DNA of 64,000 bases from Brevundimonas aveniformis DSM 17977 (GCF_000428765.1 NZ_AUAO01000001.1:310001-374000), one strand, 5' to 3'. Positions 44,972 to 53,360 are shown, counted from the stretch's first letter. Notes: generated by a model not told the origin, from the sequence alone. Program-made: numbers and translations.

Positions 44972-45059
44972 GATCAGTAGGTTCGCTGGAAGGGAGGGCG
45001 ATCTCTATATAGGGCCCTGTGAATACGGCCTGAATGGGTCAGAACCTGACTCCTGCGCC

Positions 45060-45088
45060 TTGACGCCAAAGGGCCATCCCGTCTATAT
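45060..45088 (+). promoter_or_regulatory. Candidate rpmB promoter
   Basis: TTGACG (45060-45065), 17 bases, CTATAT (45083-45088) is a strong housekeeping-type promoter upstream of rpmB. The -35 box matches the Caulobacter consensus exactly. Transcription would begin near 45095, leaving a leader of about 85 bases that contains the hairpin at 45099-45121. Confidence 0.6.
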
Positions 45089-45098
45089 GCCCGCCTCT

Positions 45099-45121
45099 CG
45101 CGCGGGTCGAATGCCCGCGCG
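45099..45121 (+). other. Hairpin in the rpmB mRNA leader
   Basis: CGCGCGGG (45099-45106) pairs perfectly with CCCGCGCG (45114-45121) around a seven-base loop TCGAATG, at the predicted 5' end of the rpmB transcript and about 58 bases before the start codon. Role unknown; could stabilise the mRNA or serve L28 autoregulation. Confidence 0.5.
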
Positions 45122-45179
45122 TTCCCATTTCCGCGCTCCGGTTTCGGTCGGGACGCCAACTCTGACAAGGATTACCGAG

Positions 45180-45476
45180 ATGTCGCGCCGCTGCGAACTG
45201 ACCGGCATCGGTCCCATGACGGGCCACAGCGTGAGCCACTCGAACGTCAAGACCAAGCGCCGCTTCCTGCCGTCGCTGAAGTCGGTGGCACTGCACTCCG
45301 AGGCCCTGGGCCGGTCGGAGCGTCTGCGTATTTCCAACGCCGCCCTGCGCACCTTGGACTTCAAGGGTGGCCTGGATGCGTTCATCGTCAAGGCTTCGGA
45401 CGACAAGCTGTCGCCGAAGGCACAGAAGCTGAAGCGCCAGATCAAGGCCAAGCAGGCGGAAACCGCCGCCGTCTGA
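45180..45476 (+). CDS. rpmB: 50S ribosomal protein L28
   Basis: Ribosomal protein of 98 residues, the alphaproteobacterial length. The start [25 protein letters not shown] and the middle KRRFLPSL and [14 protein letters not shown] are diagnostic. The ATG at 45180 follows a weak AAGG site. It stands alone, without rpmG, and ends with a clear terminator. The leader has its own promoter and hairpin. Confidence 0.97.
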   Translation: MSRRCELTGIGPMTGHSVSHSNVKTKRRFLPSLKSVALHSEALGRSERLRISNAALRTLDFKGGLDAFIVKASDDKLSPKAQKLKRQIKAKQAETAAV

Positions 45477-45505
45477 TCCCGCTTCAGGGGCAAAGGGGCT
45501 TGAAA

Positions 45506-45531
45506 GGCCGGCGGCAACGCCGGCCTTTTTT
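45506..45531 (+). terminator. Rho-independent terminator of rpmB
   Basis: GGCCGGCG (45506-45513) pairs perfectly with CGCCGGCC (45518-45525) around GCAA, directly followed by six T (45526-45531). It lies 30 bases after the rpmB stop. This is the clearest intrinsic terminator in the window. Confidence 0.95.
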
Positions 45532-45561
45532 ATTGCCGTAACGGCCGGCGGGCTTCAGGCT

Positions 45562-46665
45562 ATGGCCATGAACCGCCGAGCCCTCCTGGTTGCCGCTGCC
45601 GCCACTGGCGTGGCCTCAGCCGTACAGGCCCAGCCTGATACCGACGGCATGGCCGACCTACTCGATCACCTACGGAGCGAAGCAGGTATCCCCGCGCTCG
45701 GTGGGGCGGTGGTCACGCCAGACGGGATCGCGTGGCTCGGCGTAACCGGCGTGCGACAGTCCGGCCGCTCCGATCCGGTGACCTCAACCGACCGTTGGCA
45801 TCTGGGCTCCAATACCAAGGCCATGACCGCAGCCCTGTACGCCCGTCTGGTCGAGCAGGGGCGGGCAAGCTGGGACGCCCCCTTGCGGGACCTGTTCGCA
45901 GATCTGACCGTCGACCCCGCCTGGGACGCCGTGACGATCGGGCACCTGTTCCGGCATCGGGCCGGGGTTCTTGATCCCGCAGTCATGCCCGTGTGGATGA
46001 TGACGGCCTGGGGCGACGCAGATGTGAGCGAACTGCGATCCAGCCTGGCCCGAACGGTCCTGGGCGCGCCACCAGCGGGAGAGTTCGATCGGTTCGCCTA
46101 TTCCAATGCCGGCTACATCCTGGCCGGTGCCGCCATCGAACGGCTCACGGGGGAGCCGTGGGAAACAACCTTGAGGCAGGAGGTCTTCGAGCCTCTGGGC
46201 CTGACGTCAGCTGGATTTGGGGCACCGACCGGCGACAATGCCTGGGGCCACCAGGGAGCCGGATTACGCCCGAAAGATCCCGCCGTGCGTGGCTCGGACA
46301 ATCCGCCCGCCCTCGGCCCGGCCGGAACGGTACATGCCAGCCTGCAGGACTATGCCCGCTTCCTTCGGGTCTTCCTGAGGGGCGGCGATGGCTGGTTGTC
46401 CGCCGATAGCCTGGCGGTCCTGACGGCACCCGGGCCCCAGGGTTCCCCAGCCTATGCCTGTGGCTGGGGCGTCATCACCGGCCCGGCCTGGACAGGCGGC
46501 GCGCCGGCCCTCACCCATGATGGCTCGAACACCCTGTGGCTGGCGCGAGCGGTCGTTGTTCCGGCGAAATCGACCACGCTCATCTGTGTCGCAAACGCCG
46601 CAGACCCGGCCGAGTCGGCTATCCAAGGATTGACGCGAAGCCTGATCGAACGGTTCCTTGCCTGA
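45562..46665 (+). CDS. Serine hydrolase (beta-lactamase class C fold)
   Basis: Exported 367-residue protein of the serine beta-lactamase/DD-peptidase/esterase superfamily. Active-site motifs are SNTK (residues 83-86, catalytic Ser and Lys), YSNAG (the Tyr box) and HDGSN in place of KTG near the end. The N-terminus AMNRRALLVAAAATGVASAVQAQ is a signal peptide with a double arginine, possibly Tat-dependent. HxG in place of KTG is typical of EstB-like esterases and peptidases more than true AmpC, so beta-lactam hydrolysis should not be assumed. Confidence 0.87.
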   Translation: MAMNRRALLVAAAATGVASAVQAQPDTDGMADLLDHLRSEAGIPALGGAVVTPDGIAWLGVTGVRQSGRSDPVTSTDRWHLGSNTKAMTAALYARLVEQGRASWDAPLRDLFADLTVDPAWDAVTIGHLFRHRAGVLDPAVMPVWMMTAWGDADVSELRSSLARTVLGAPPAGEFDRFAYSNAGYILAGAAIERLTGEPWETTLRQEVFEPLGLTSAGFGAPTGDNAWGHQGAGLRPKDPAVRGSDNPPALGPAGTVHASLQDYARFLRVFLRGGDGWLSADSLAVLTAPGPQGSPAYACGWGVITGPAWTGGAPALTHDGSNTLWLARAVVVPAKSTTLICVANAADPAESAIQGLTRSLIERFLA

Positions 46666-46707
46666 TCTATCGGGCGCCAAATCGAGGCGGGGGCGTTGTA
46701 GACCATT

Positions 46708-47571
46708 ATGAGACGCCCCCCGAACGACCCGGGAAAACGCCAAATCCTCGCCGACCTCTGGGTCCAGCTCTGGCAGGCTGTCATCGTCGGGGCCTTTGCC
46801 CTGGCGGTTCTGGACGGCTGGGTTCCCTCGGAACATCTGCCGTGGACACGGCTCGACCTCGGCCAGCCGGTCGGGGTGACGACGGCGGCCAAGATCGCAG
46901 ACCTCGACCTTCCCTACCGGACCACCAACCAATCCCGCATCGACGCCGACACCGCGCGGTGCATGCAGACGCTGCGCGAAGCGGGCGTTGAGGTCGAGCG
47001 CGTCGCGGATATTGATGACGGAGGCTTCTGCGTCATTCAGGGCGCGGTGCGGATCACCGGGGGCGAGGTCACCCCCTTGCGTCCCGAGGGCCTGGTCATG
47101 CGGTGCCCCCTGGCCATTCGCTACGTCATCTGGGAACGTCAGAGCCTGCGCCCCGCAGCCGAGGAAATTCTGGGCTCTCCCGTCGCCGGGGTCGAGGCCG
47201 GTGGCTATGCCTGCCGCCGGATCAACGGCTCAACCGACCCGTCGACGCAACCCAGCGAACATGCCAGCGGCAATGCCCTGGACATCCCGGCCATTCGCCT
47301 CGAGGACGGGCGGCGGATCACCGTCGCCGGAGGCTGGGGGCCAATCCGTGCTGATTCCCGCGCCGCCCGGCTCGAGCGCGAGGCCCAGGGAGCCCTTCCT
47401 CCGCTCTTCGGTCCTCCGTTGGCCCGCGCCAGTACACCCGAGGCGCGCTTCCTGCGCCGCATCCGCACCGATGCGTGCGACATCTTCGGCACGGTTCTGG
47501 GACCGGAGTACAACTCGGCCCATCGTGATCACCTGCACCTGGACGGCTCGCACACGCCCCTGTGCAGCTAG
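46708..47571 (+). CDS. Extensin-family (PF06904-like) envelope protein
   Basis: A 287-residue protein with one N-terminal membrane anchor (about 18-38) and a large extracytoplasmic domain like the extensin C-terminal family of alphaproteobacteria. Key parts are CMQTLREAGVEVE, CPLAIRYVIWER, ACRRINGS...SEHASGNALDI and SAHRDHLHLDG. The S-x-H-x3-N-x-L-D and H-x-x-H-x-H patterns resemble LAS-type zinc peptidases (VanY/MepA), hinting at peptidoglycan endopeptidase activity; that link is inference. Six cysteines are present. Shares CTAG stop with the channel gene. Confidence 0.85.
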   Translation: MRRPPNDPGKRQILADLWVQLWQAVIVGAFALAVLDGWVPSEHLPWTRLDLGQPVGVTTAAKIADLDLPYRTTNQSRIDADTARCMQTLREAGVEVERVADIDDGGFCVIQGAVRITGGEVTPLRPEGLVMRCPLAIRYVIWERQSLRPAAEEILGSPVAGVEAGGYACRRINGSTDPSTQPSEHASGNALDIPAIRLEDGRRITVAGGWGPIRADSRAARLEREAQGALPPLFGPPLARASTPEARFLRRIRTDACDIFGTVLGPEYNSAHRDHLHLDGSHTPLCS

Positions 47572-48359
47572 TCGCCGCTGCTACCGTCTCGGAGCCGCCG
47601 ACGACGCGCCAGGGCATCTGAGAAGGCTGCAGACAGAATGCCGGTCGGGGCGGCGATCAGGCCGATCCCGCAAATAGCCGTCACCCCGGCCACCATGCGC
47701 CCGCCCAGGGTCACCGGGAATACGTCACCATAGCCGATCGTGGTCAGGGTCACGATCGACCACCACATTGCCCGCGGGATTGACCCGAAGGCTTCAGGGT
47801 TTGTCGGCCCTTCCATCAAGTACATCGCCGTCGAGCTGAGCACGAGCAGCACAAGCGCGACCGCCAGGCTCAGAAGCAACTCAAACCGGCGCTCCATGAT
47901 GGCGTCCCCCATCAACGAGATGGCCGACGACATCCGGCCGAGCTTGGCGATGCGCAGGATACGCGCCAGCCGGAACAGCCGCAGAATATAGACGGGGCCC
48001 GCCCCCACGAAGATCAGCGCCGGAACCAGAGCCACCACGTCGATGATGGCCGTCGGCGTCATCATCCATCGCAGCCGCCCCCAAAACGGCTCGGCATAGC
48101 GCGGATCTTCCGGGGCGATCCAGATGCGTACAACGTATTCCGCAAGGAACAGGGCCGTGAAGATCACCTCGGAAATGCCAAAGGCTGTCGCAAATCGGGC
48201 CGCGACCGAGCTTTCTGTCTCCAGAATCGCGGACATGACCGAAAGCATGATGGCGATCGTCAGCACCTTGTTGGCGAGCGACAGACCCCCGGGCCGCGCC
48301 GAGGGATCAAGCCGATCAAACACCCAGCGTCTCAGGCTGATTGCAGCATGCGCGCCCAT
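47568..48359 (-). CDS. Voltage-gated potassium channel family protein
   Basis: A 263-residue six-helix ion channel. The charged S4-like helix is ILRLFRLARILRIAKLGRM (about 125-143), and the selectivity filter TIGYGD is in MWWSIVTLTTIGYGDVFPVT (about 200-219), which fits a K+ channel subunit forming tetramers. The last cytoplasmic tail is short and basic, with no RCK domain. It is convergent with the extensin-like gene and divergent from the MFS pump. Confidence 0.92.
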   Translation of the reverse strand: MGAHAAISLRRWVFDRLDPSARPGGLSLANKVLTIAIMLSVMSAILETESSVAARFATAFGISEVIFTALFLAEYVVRIWIAPEDPRYAEPFWGRLRWMMTPTAIIDVVALVPALIFVGAGPVYILRLFRLARILRIAKLGRMSSAISLMGDAIMERRFELLLSLAVALVLLVLSSTAMYLMEGPTNPEAFGSIPRAMWWSIVTLTTIGYGDVFPVTLGGRMVAGVTAICGIGLIAAPTGILSAAFSDALARRRRLRDGSSGD

Positions 48360-48456
48360 TTGCCCTCCGTCCCTCGCGGGCGAGCCTAGACCGCCGATCC
48401 CACGTCGCGCAAACGCAAGTCTCGCCCCTGGTCGCCATCCGGTCTAAGGAGCCGCC

Positions 48457-49704
48457 ATGACGCCCCCCCAATCTCCCGCACCCTCCAGTTTCGCCGCCCT
48501 CGCGGTGCTTTTCAGTGTGGTGTTCATCAACCTGGTTGGGTTCGGCCTGATCGTGCCGCTGCTGCCGTTCTTCGGAACCAGTCTCGGTGCCGAGCCGTGG
48601 CAGATCACCCTGCTCTTCGCCGCCTATTCGCTGGGTCAGTTCTTCGCCGAGCCCTTCTGGGGACGTCTGTCCGACCGGATCGGTCGCAAGCCGGTGCTGC
48701 TGATGACCCTTCTGGCCAATGCCCTCGGCTATCTCATGCTGGCCTTTGTGCCGGACATCTGGACCGCCATCGCCGTGCGCCTGTTCACCGGCCTGGGGGC
48801 CGGAAACATCTCTACGGTTCAGGGGTATGTCGCCGACGTCACGCCCCCCGAGAAGCGCGCAGGCCGGATGGGCATGATCGGGGCGGCCTTTGGGCTGGGA
48901 TTCATCGTCGGACCGGGCCTAGGCGGCCTGCTCGTCGACGAGGCGGCCGGCCATCAGGGCTTCGTCGTCCCCATCTATCTGGCAGCAGCGATGGCGGCGC
49001 TCGCAGCGGTGGGCGTGGTCGTCTTTCTCAAGGAGAGCCGCGCCAAGGCCGATCCCGCAACGCCGCGTGAACCGTTCCTGGCCGGACTTCAGGTGGCCGT
49101 GCGAAACCCGGTCGTCAGCCGTGTCCTGCTTGTCACCCTGATCTTCATGGCGGGGTTTGCCGGCATGGAATCCACATTCGCCCTGTGGGCGGAAGATGCC
49201 TGGAGTTGGCACGCGCGTGAGGTCGGGCTCAACTTCATGGCCGTCGGCGTCGTCTCGGTCATCAGCCAGGCCTTTCTGACCGGTCGCCTCGCGCGCAGGT
49301 TCGGGGAGGCCAATGTGCTGGCGTTTGGGGCCTGTCTGTTCGGGGTTTCACTGGTGGCCCAAGTCGTGGCAGCCCGTCTGATGACGGGTCACGACTGGAT
49401 CGTGCCCGTCATCACAGCCTTCACGGCGTTCGGCATGTCTCTGACCATGCCCAATGTCTCGGCCCTGATCTCGCGATCGGTCGATCCTGACCGCCAAGGC
49501 CAGATGCTGGGGCTGAACATGGCGTCCGGATCCATCGCCCGCATTCTCGGCCCGATCGTGGCCGGCGCCATCTATTCGGGCCTGGGGCCAAGTTGGCCGT
49601 TCCTGATCGGGGCCTTGTTCGCCATTCCCGCCGCGATCATGGCGCTGAATGCCGGACGGGCCTTCTTGCGAGCCCATGCCTCGGTGCCAGCGGACCAAAC
49701 CTAG
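48457..49704 (+). CDS. TetA-like MFS transporter
   Basis: Twelve-helix drug/proton antiporter of 415 residues. The start [19 protein letters not shown] and motif [19 protein letters not shown] (about 65-85) are typical of the DHA1 TCR/Tet family. A second motif A-like loop ([12 protein letters not shown]) follows the central loop. AAGGAG precedes the ATG. No tetR is adjacent, so tetracycline as substrate should not be assumed. Confidence 0.9.
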   Translation: MTPPQSPAPSSFAALAVLFSVVFINLVGFGLIVPLLPFFGTSLGAEPWQITLLFAAYSLGQFFAEPFWGRLSDRIGRKPVLLMTLLANALGYLMLAFVPDIWTAIAVRLFTGLGAGNISTVQGYVADVTPPEKRAGRMGMIGAAFGLGFIVGPGLGGLLVDEAAGHQGFVVPIYLAAAMAALAAVGVVVFLKESRAKADPATPREPFLAGLQVAVRNPVVSRVLLVTLIFMAGFAGMESTFALWAEDAWSWHAREVGLNFMAVGVVSVISQAFLTGRLARRFGEANVLAFGACLFGVSLVAQVVAARLMTGHDWIVPVITAFTAFGMSLTMPNVSALISRSVDPDRQGQMLGLNMASGSIARILGPIVAGAIYSGLGPSWPFLIGALFAIPAAIMALNAGRAFLRAHASVPADQT

Positions 49705-49711
49705 ACTCCGC

Positions 49712-49740
49712 TTGCCTTTCCCGATGCTTTGGCGTATCAG
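49712..49740 (+). promoter_or_regulatory. Candidate promoter of rpmI-rplT
   Basis: TTGCCT (49712-49717), 17 bases, TATCAG (49735-49740) lies just after the MFS stop. It would start transcription near 49747, immediately before the leader hairpin at 49752-49785. Moderate hexamer match. Confidence 0.4.
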
Positions 49741-49751
49741 CGCCGGCTTCC

Positions 49752-49816
49752 GAGCCGCCGGGCCCTAGACATGCCTGGGCGGCTCTTGTCTCACAAAGAG
49801 GACGGGCGAAAGCCCG
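49752..49816 (+). other. Structured leader of rpmI-rplT mRNA
   Basis: GAGCCGCC (49752-49759) pairs with GGCGGCTC (49778-49785), an eight-base perfect stem with an 18-base inner loop that can pair further. A second hairpin CGGGC-GAAA-GCCCG (49803-49816) with a GNRA tetraloop ends eight bases before the rpmI start codon and could mask the ribosome site (AAAGAGGA at 49796-49803). Such leaders often mediate L20 autoregulation; here that is inference. Confidence 0.5.
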
Positions 49817-49823
49817 CGATGAA

Positions 49824-50027
49824 ATGTCTGGGTATAAACTGAAGACCAAGTCGGGCGCCAAAAAGCGCTTCAAACTGACCGCCTCGGGCAAGGTAAAGGC
49901 CGGCGTCGCCGGCAAGCGTCACCGCCTGATCAGCCACAATTCCAAGTACATCCGCCAGAACCGCGGCACGGAAGTCATGGCTGACGCCGATACCAAGAAG
50001 ATCAAGTCCTATATGCCGTACGCGTGA
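49824..50027 (+). CDS. rpmI: 50S ribosomal protein L35
   Basis: Ribosomal protein of 67 residues. The start [24 protein letters not shown], and [18 protein letters not shown] are diagnostic. The ATG at 49824 (MSGYKLKT) fits the family length of 65-67 and follows the small hairpin. rplT follows after 43 bases; infC is not adjacent, a common arrangement in alphaproteobacteria. Confidence 0.96.
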   Translation: MSGYKLKTKSGAKKRFKLTASGKVKAGVAGKRHRLISHNSKYIRQNRGTEVMADADTKKIKSYMPYA

Positions 50028-50070
50028 GCGCGGCATCGGATCTGACATCAGTTTGAAGGAATAGAGAACA

Positions 50071-50424
50071 ATGGCTCGCGTCACCCGGGGCGTTACGTCC
50101 CACGCCCGTCACAAGAAAGTTCTGGAGCAGGCCAAAGGCTTCTACGGCCGCCGCAAGAACACCATCCGCGCCGCCAAGGCCGCTGTTGACCGCGCCGGTC
50201 AGTACGCCTACCGCGACCGCCGCAACAAGAAGCGCAACTTCCGCGCCCTGTGGATCCAGCGCATCAACGCCGCCGCCCGCGAACATGGCATGACCTATTC
50301 GCAGTTCATCCACGGCCTGAACAAGGCCGGCATCGAGATGGACCGCAAGGTTCTGGCCGCCGCCGCTGCCGACAGCGCCGCCTTCAAGGCCATCGCCGAC
50401 AAGGTCAACGCCGCGCTCAAGTAA
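50071..50424 (+). CDS. rplT: 50S ribosomal protein L20
   Basis: Ribosomal assembly protein of 117 residues. [35 protein letters not shown] and [27 protein letters not shown] match L20 over its whole length. GAAGGAATAG gives the ribosome site. L20 in many bacteria binds its own operon leader; the leader upstream of rpmI is structured. Confidence 0.98.
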   Translation: MARVTRGVTSHARHKKVLEQAKGFYGRRKNTIRAAKAAVDRAGQYAYRDRRNKKRNFRALWIQRINAAAREHGMTYSQFIHGLNKAGIEMDRKVLAAAAADSAAFKAIADKVNAALK

Positions 50425-50448
50425 GCGCCAAGCGACCTGCGACAACAG

Positions 50449-50487
50449 ACCGCCCGCTCCGGCTACCGGATCGGGCGGTTTTCGTTT
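50449..50487 (+). terminator. Rho-independent terminator of rpmI-rplT
   Basis: ACCGCCCG (50449-50456) pairs with CGGGCGGT (50472-50479), with an inner CCGG/CCGG pair, followed by a broken T-run (TTTTCGTTT, 50479-50487). It begins 24 bases after the rplT stop. Confidence 0.85.
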
Positions 50488-50525
50488 GCGGCCTGCGCTA
50501 GCATCGCCTCGACCGAGGGGGAACC

Positions 50526-51476
50526 ATGCGCCTGATCAGTCTCATCGCTGCAGCCGCCGCAATGCTCGCCGGCCCGGCGCTCAGCCAGACGCGCAGCGTC
50601 GCCGTCACCTTTGACGACCTGCCGTTCCAGACCACGCCCGAAGGTCTTTGCGATGCGGACAATGTCCGTCGGCTCACGACCGATTTCCTGACCATGCTGG
50701 CCCCGCTCGACACCCATGCGACTGCTTTCGTCAATGAGGGGCGGATGTGCGACGAAACCCGCGAGCAGGCTTTGCGGGGCATCCTGACGCTCTGGCTTGA
50801 GGCCGGCGTCGACCTCGGCAACCACACCTTCAGCCACATCAACATCCACCGGTCGACGCCAGAAGCCTATCTGGCGGACGTGGATAGGGGCGACGACGTC
50901 ACCCGACCGCTGCTGGCGGCGCATGGGCGCGATCTGATCTGGTTTCGTCATCCGTTCCTGTTCACCGGCGAAACCCCTGAGAAGCGCGCCGCTCTGGAGG
51001 CCGGGATCGCCGCGCGTGGCTATCGCGTCGCGCCGGTTACCATCGACAACGAAGACTGGCGGTTCGGCCAGGCTTATCGCCGCGCGGAATCCGAAGGAGA
51101 TGAGGCCATGCAGGCGCGGATCGGCGAGGCCTATGTCGCACACATGGCCGCTGTCCTGGACGTGGTCGAGCCCTACTCAGCCCTTCTGGCGGGCGGGGCC
51201 GAGCCGCCACAGGTGCTGCTGCTGCATGCCAACAGCCTCAATCAGGCCTGGTACCCGGCGATCCATGCGCTGTTCATGGCGCGCGGCTATCGCTTTGTTC
51301 CGCTCGAAGAGGCCGTGTCTCATTCCGTCTACAGCCGCGCCGACGGATGGACCCGGGCCAACGGCGTCTCCTGGCTGCACCGCTGGGCCCTGGCCGATGG
51401 GGTGCCCTTTCAGCCGGAACCCGATACGCCTCAATGGGTCGTCGATTACGCCGAGAACCGACAGACCTCAGGATAA
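50526..51476 (+). CDS. Secreted polysaccharide deacetylase-like protein
   Basis: A 316-residue exported protein with the NodB fold (carbohydrate esterase 4 group), which removes N- or O-acetyl groups from polysaccharides. MRLISLIAAAAAMLAGPALSQ is a signal peptide. Motif 1 is VAVTFDDLP (catalytic Asp pair) and motif 2 is NHTFSH with metal histidines; a late LLLHANSLN is the motif 5 area. Substrate could be peptidoglycan or another glycan. GAGGGGGAAC precedes the ATG. Confidence 0.88.
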   Translation: MRLISLIAAAAAMLAGPALSQTRSVAVTFDDLPFQTTPEGLCDADNVRRLTTDFLTMLAPLDTHATAFVNEGRMCDETREQALRGILTLWLEAGVDLGNHTFSHINIHRSTPEAYLADVDRGDDVTRPLLAAHGRDLIWFRHPFLFTGETPEKRAALEAGIAARGYRVAPVTIDNEDWRFGQAYRRAESEGDEAMQARIGEAYVAHMAAVLDVVEPYSALLAGGAEPPQVLLLHANSLNQAWYPAIHALFMARGYRFVPLEEAVSHSVYSRADGWTRANGVSWLHRWALADGVPFQPEPDTPQWVVDYAENRQTSG

Positions 51477-51553
51477 TCGATCCTCTGGTTGAAAAGGGCG
51501 CAACCCCAAGGCTACGCTTGCGTTGTCTTTCCACCCCCAACCGGAGAACCGCC

Positions 51554-51757
51554 ATGAGCGTCGCCAAGGTCACTGAAGTCACCGCATCTTCAACCGTCAG
51601 CTTCGAGGACGCGATCAAGCAGGGCATCGCCCGAGCCGACAAAACGCTGAACAATGTCGCCGGGGCCTGGATTCAGGAACAGAAGGTCGTCGTTTCGGGC
51701 GGAAAGATCAGCGAGTATCGGGTCAATATGAAGATCTCCTTCGTTCTGGAAGACTGA
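51554..51757 (+). CDS. Dodecin family flavin-binding protein
   Basis: A 67-residue protein that in this family forms a hollow dodecamer storing flavins. VAKVTEVTASSTVSFEDAIKQGIARADKTLNNVAGAWIQEQ and ISEYRVNMKISFVLED match dodecin. It has the family Trp (residue 44, AWIQEQ) for stacking on isoalloxazine. GGAGAACC precedes the ATG at 51554; an open frame back to 51347 is not real. Confidence 0.93.
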   Translation: MSVAKVTEVTASSTVSFEDAIKQGIARADKTLNNVAGAWIQEQKVVVSGGKISEYRVNMKISFVLED

Positions 51758-51781
51758 ACCCGCCATTCTCGACCTGGGTGG

Positions 51782-51808
51782 GTGACGAATGCGCTCTGGC
51801 CCGCTAGA
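51782..51808 (+). promoter_or_regulatory. Candidate pheS promoter
   Basis: GTGACGA (51782-51788), 14 bases, GCTAGA (51803-51808) fits the Caulobacter housekeeping pattern. Its -10 lies only 11 bases before the pheS ATG, so transcription from it would leave a leader of about five bases. AGAGGG in the same place could instead be the ribosome site of an upstream transcript. Confidence 0.4.
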
Positions 51809-51819
51809 GGGTCCGGGCT

Positions 51820-52935
51820 ATGACGGATCTCGCCCAGCTCGAACTTGACCTCACCAATGCCATGCACGCTGCGGACACGACCGCTGCGCTCGAAGAGGTG
51901 CGCGTGGCCGCGCTGGGCAAGTCCGGCTCGGTCACCACCTTGCTCAAGGGCATGGGAGCCCTGTCACCGGATGAACGCCGCATCCAGGGCCCCCTGATCA
52001 ACGGCCTGCGTGATCGTCTGACCGTGGCCTTGGCCGATCGCAAGGCTGCATTGGAGGCCGCCGAGCTGGACGCGCGCCTGGCTGCCGAAACCGTCGACCT
52101 GAGCCTGCCCGCCCCGCCGCGTCGCAAGGGGTCGGTGCATCCGACCATGCAGGCGATGGACGAGATCGTCTCGATCTTCGCCGAGATGGGCTTCGCCGTC
52201 GCCGAAGGCCCGGACATCGAGGACGACTTCCACAACTTCACCGCCCTGAACTTCCCGCCCGACCACCCGGCGCGCGAAATGCACGACACCTTCTTCCTCA
52301 AGCCTGATCCTGAGACGGGTGAGCGAAAGGTCCTGCGGACCCACACCTCGCCGGTCCAGATCCGCACCATGCATCGGACCAACGACAAACCCGGCGCACC
52401 GTGGATTGCGTCGGGTCAGGAACCGCCGATCCGCGTTATTGCACCGGGTCGGACCTTCCGTAAGGATTCGGATGCCACCCACACGCCGATGTTCCATCAG
52501 GTCGAAGGCCTGGTGATCGACCGTGACATCCACATGGGCCATCTGAAATGGACCCTGGAAACCTTCGTCGCCCGCTTCTTTGAGCTGGACGGGGTCGAAG
52601 CCCGGTTCCGCCCCCACCATTTCCCGTTCACCGAACCGTCCGCCGAGATGGACATCCGCTGTGACCGCTCCGGCGGCGAACTGAAGCTCAATGTGGGCGA
52701 CAGCTGGATGGAGATCTTGGGCTGCGGCATGGTGCACCCCAATGTCCTGAGTGCCGCCGGCCTGGACCCCAACGAATGGCAGGGCTTTGCCTTCGGCATG
52801 GGTGTGGACCGGCTGGCGATGTTGAAATACGGCATCCCCGACCTTCGCCCGATGTTCGACGCCGATGTGCGTTGGCTCGCTCATTTTGGATTCTCGGCCG
52901 TCCAGGCGCCCAGCGCCGCCGCCGGCCTAAGCTGA
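51820..52935 (+). CDS. pheS: Phenylalanine-tRNA ligase alpha subunit
   Basis: Class II aminoacyl-tRNA synthetase catalytic subunit, 371 residues. It has an N-terminal coiled coil (about 1-85), motif 1 near [19 protein letters not shown], motif 2 at [13 protein letters not shown] and [28 protein letters not shown], and motif 3 at [14 protein letters not shown] (about 325-338). A small unknown gene separates it from pheT. Confidence 0.97.
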   Translation: MTDLAQLELDLTNAMHAADTTAALEEVRVAALGKSGSVTTLLKGMGALSPDERRIQGPLINGLRDRLTVALADRKAALEAAELDARLAAETVDLSLPAPPRRKGSVHPTMQAMDEIVSIFAEMGFAVAEGPDIEDDFHNFTALNFPPDHPAREMHDTFFLKPDPETGERKVLRTHTSPVQIRTMHRTNDKPGAPWIASGQEPPIRVIAPGRTFRKDSDATHTPMFHQVEGLVIDRDIHMGHLKWTLETFVARFFELDGVEARFRPHHFPFTEPSAEMDIRCDRSGGELKLNVGDSWMEILGCGMVHPNVLSAAGLDPNEWQGFAFGMGVDRLAMLKYGIPDLRPMFDADVRWLAHFGFSAVQAPSAAAGLS

Positions 52936-52943
52936 GACACACC

Positions 52944-53360
52944 ATGACCCCGACCGAGCGTTTCACGCCCCCCATCTGTCAGGACTATAACGTCGCTCAT
53001 TTCGACGGCGTGGCCCTGTCCCTGTTCGAAGTGTTCAGGGCCAATCTGATGGCGACGCGCCAGCCGATCATCGAAAACAAGACCTTCACCGGCTGCGTTA
53101 TTGAAGGGCCCGCCATTCTTCTGGCCCTGGCGGGCGTCAACTTTGACGGCTGCAATCTTGGTGTTCGCGGCGATGATCCGCGCAGCCTGCTTGTCATGCC
53201 CATGGCCAAGAACCGAGTGACCGGTGCCATCGGGGTTCGGAACTGCTTGTTCAAGGACTGTACGTTTTTCGCCGTCGGCTACACCGGACCTGACGCCTTC
53301 ATTGACCAGATGATTCAAGTTCTGGACGCCTCCGCCAAGACCCGAGACGCCGGCGAATGA
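52944..53360 (+). CDS. Unknown protein encoded between pheS and pheT
   Basis: A 138-residue protein I do not recognise. Repeated aromatic-x-G/x-C motifs ([27 protein letters not shown]) spaced 20-45 residues apart suggest a right-handed beta-helix of the pentapeptide-repeat sort. The N-terminal [26 protein letters not shown] looks helical. There is no signal peptide or membrane helix. The ATG at 52944 is eight bases after the pheS stop, and its stop overlaps the pheT start by four bases, so it must be made with both synthetase subunits. Its role there is unknown. Confidence 0.82.
   Translation: MTPTERFTPPICQDYNVAHFDGVALSLFEVFRANLMATRQPIIENKTFTGCVIEGPAILLALAGVNFDGCNLGVRGDDPRSLLVMPMAKNRVTGAIGVRNCLFKDCTFFAVGYTGPDAFIDQMIQVLDASAKTRDAGE

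Noticed and set aside
48457..49704. Tetracycline-resistance determinant
   Set aside because: TetA-like fold only; no adjacent tetR and no feature proving tetracycline transport.
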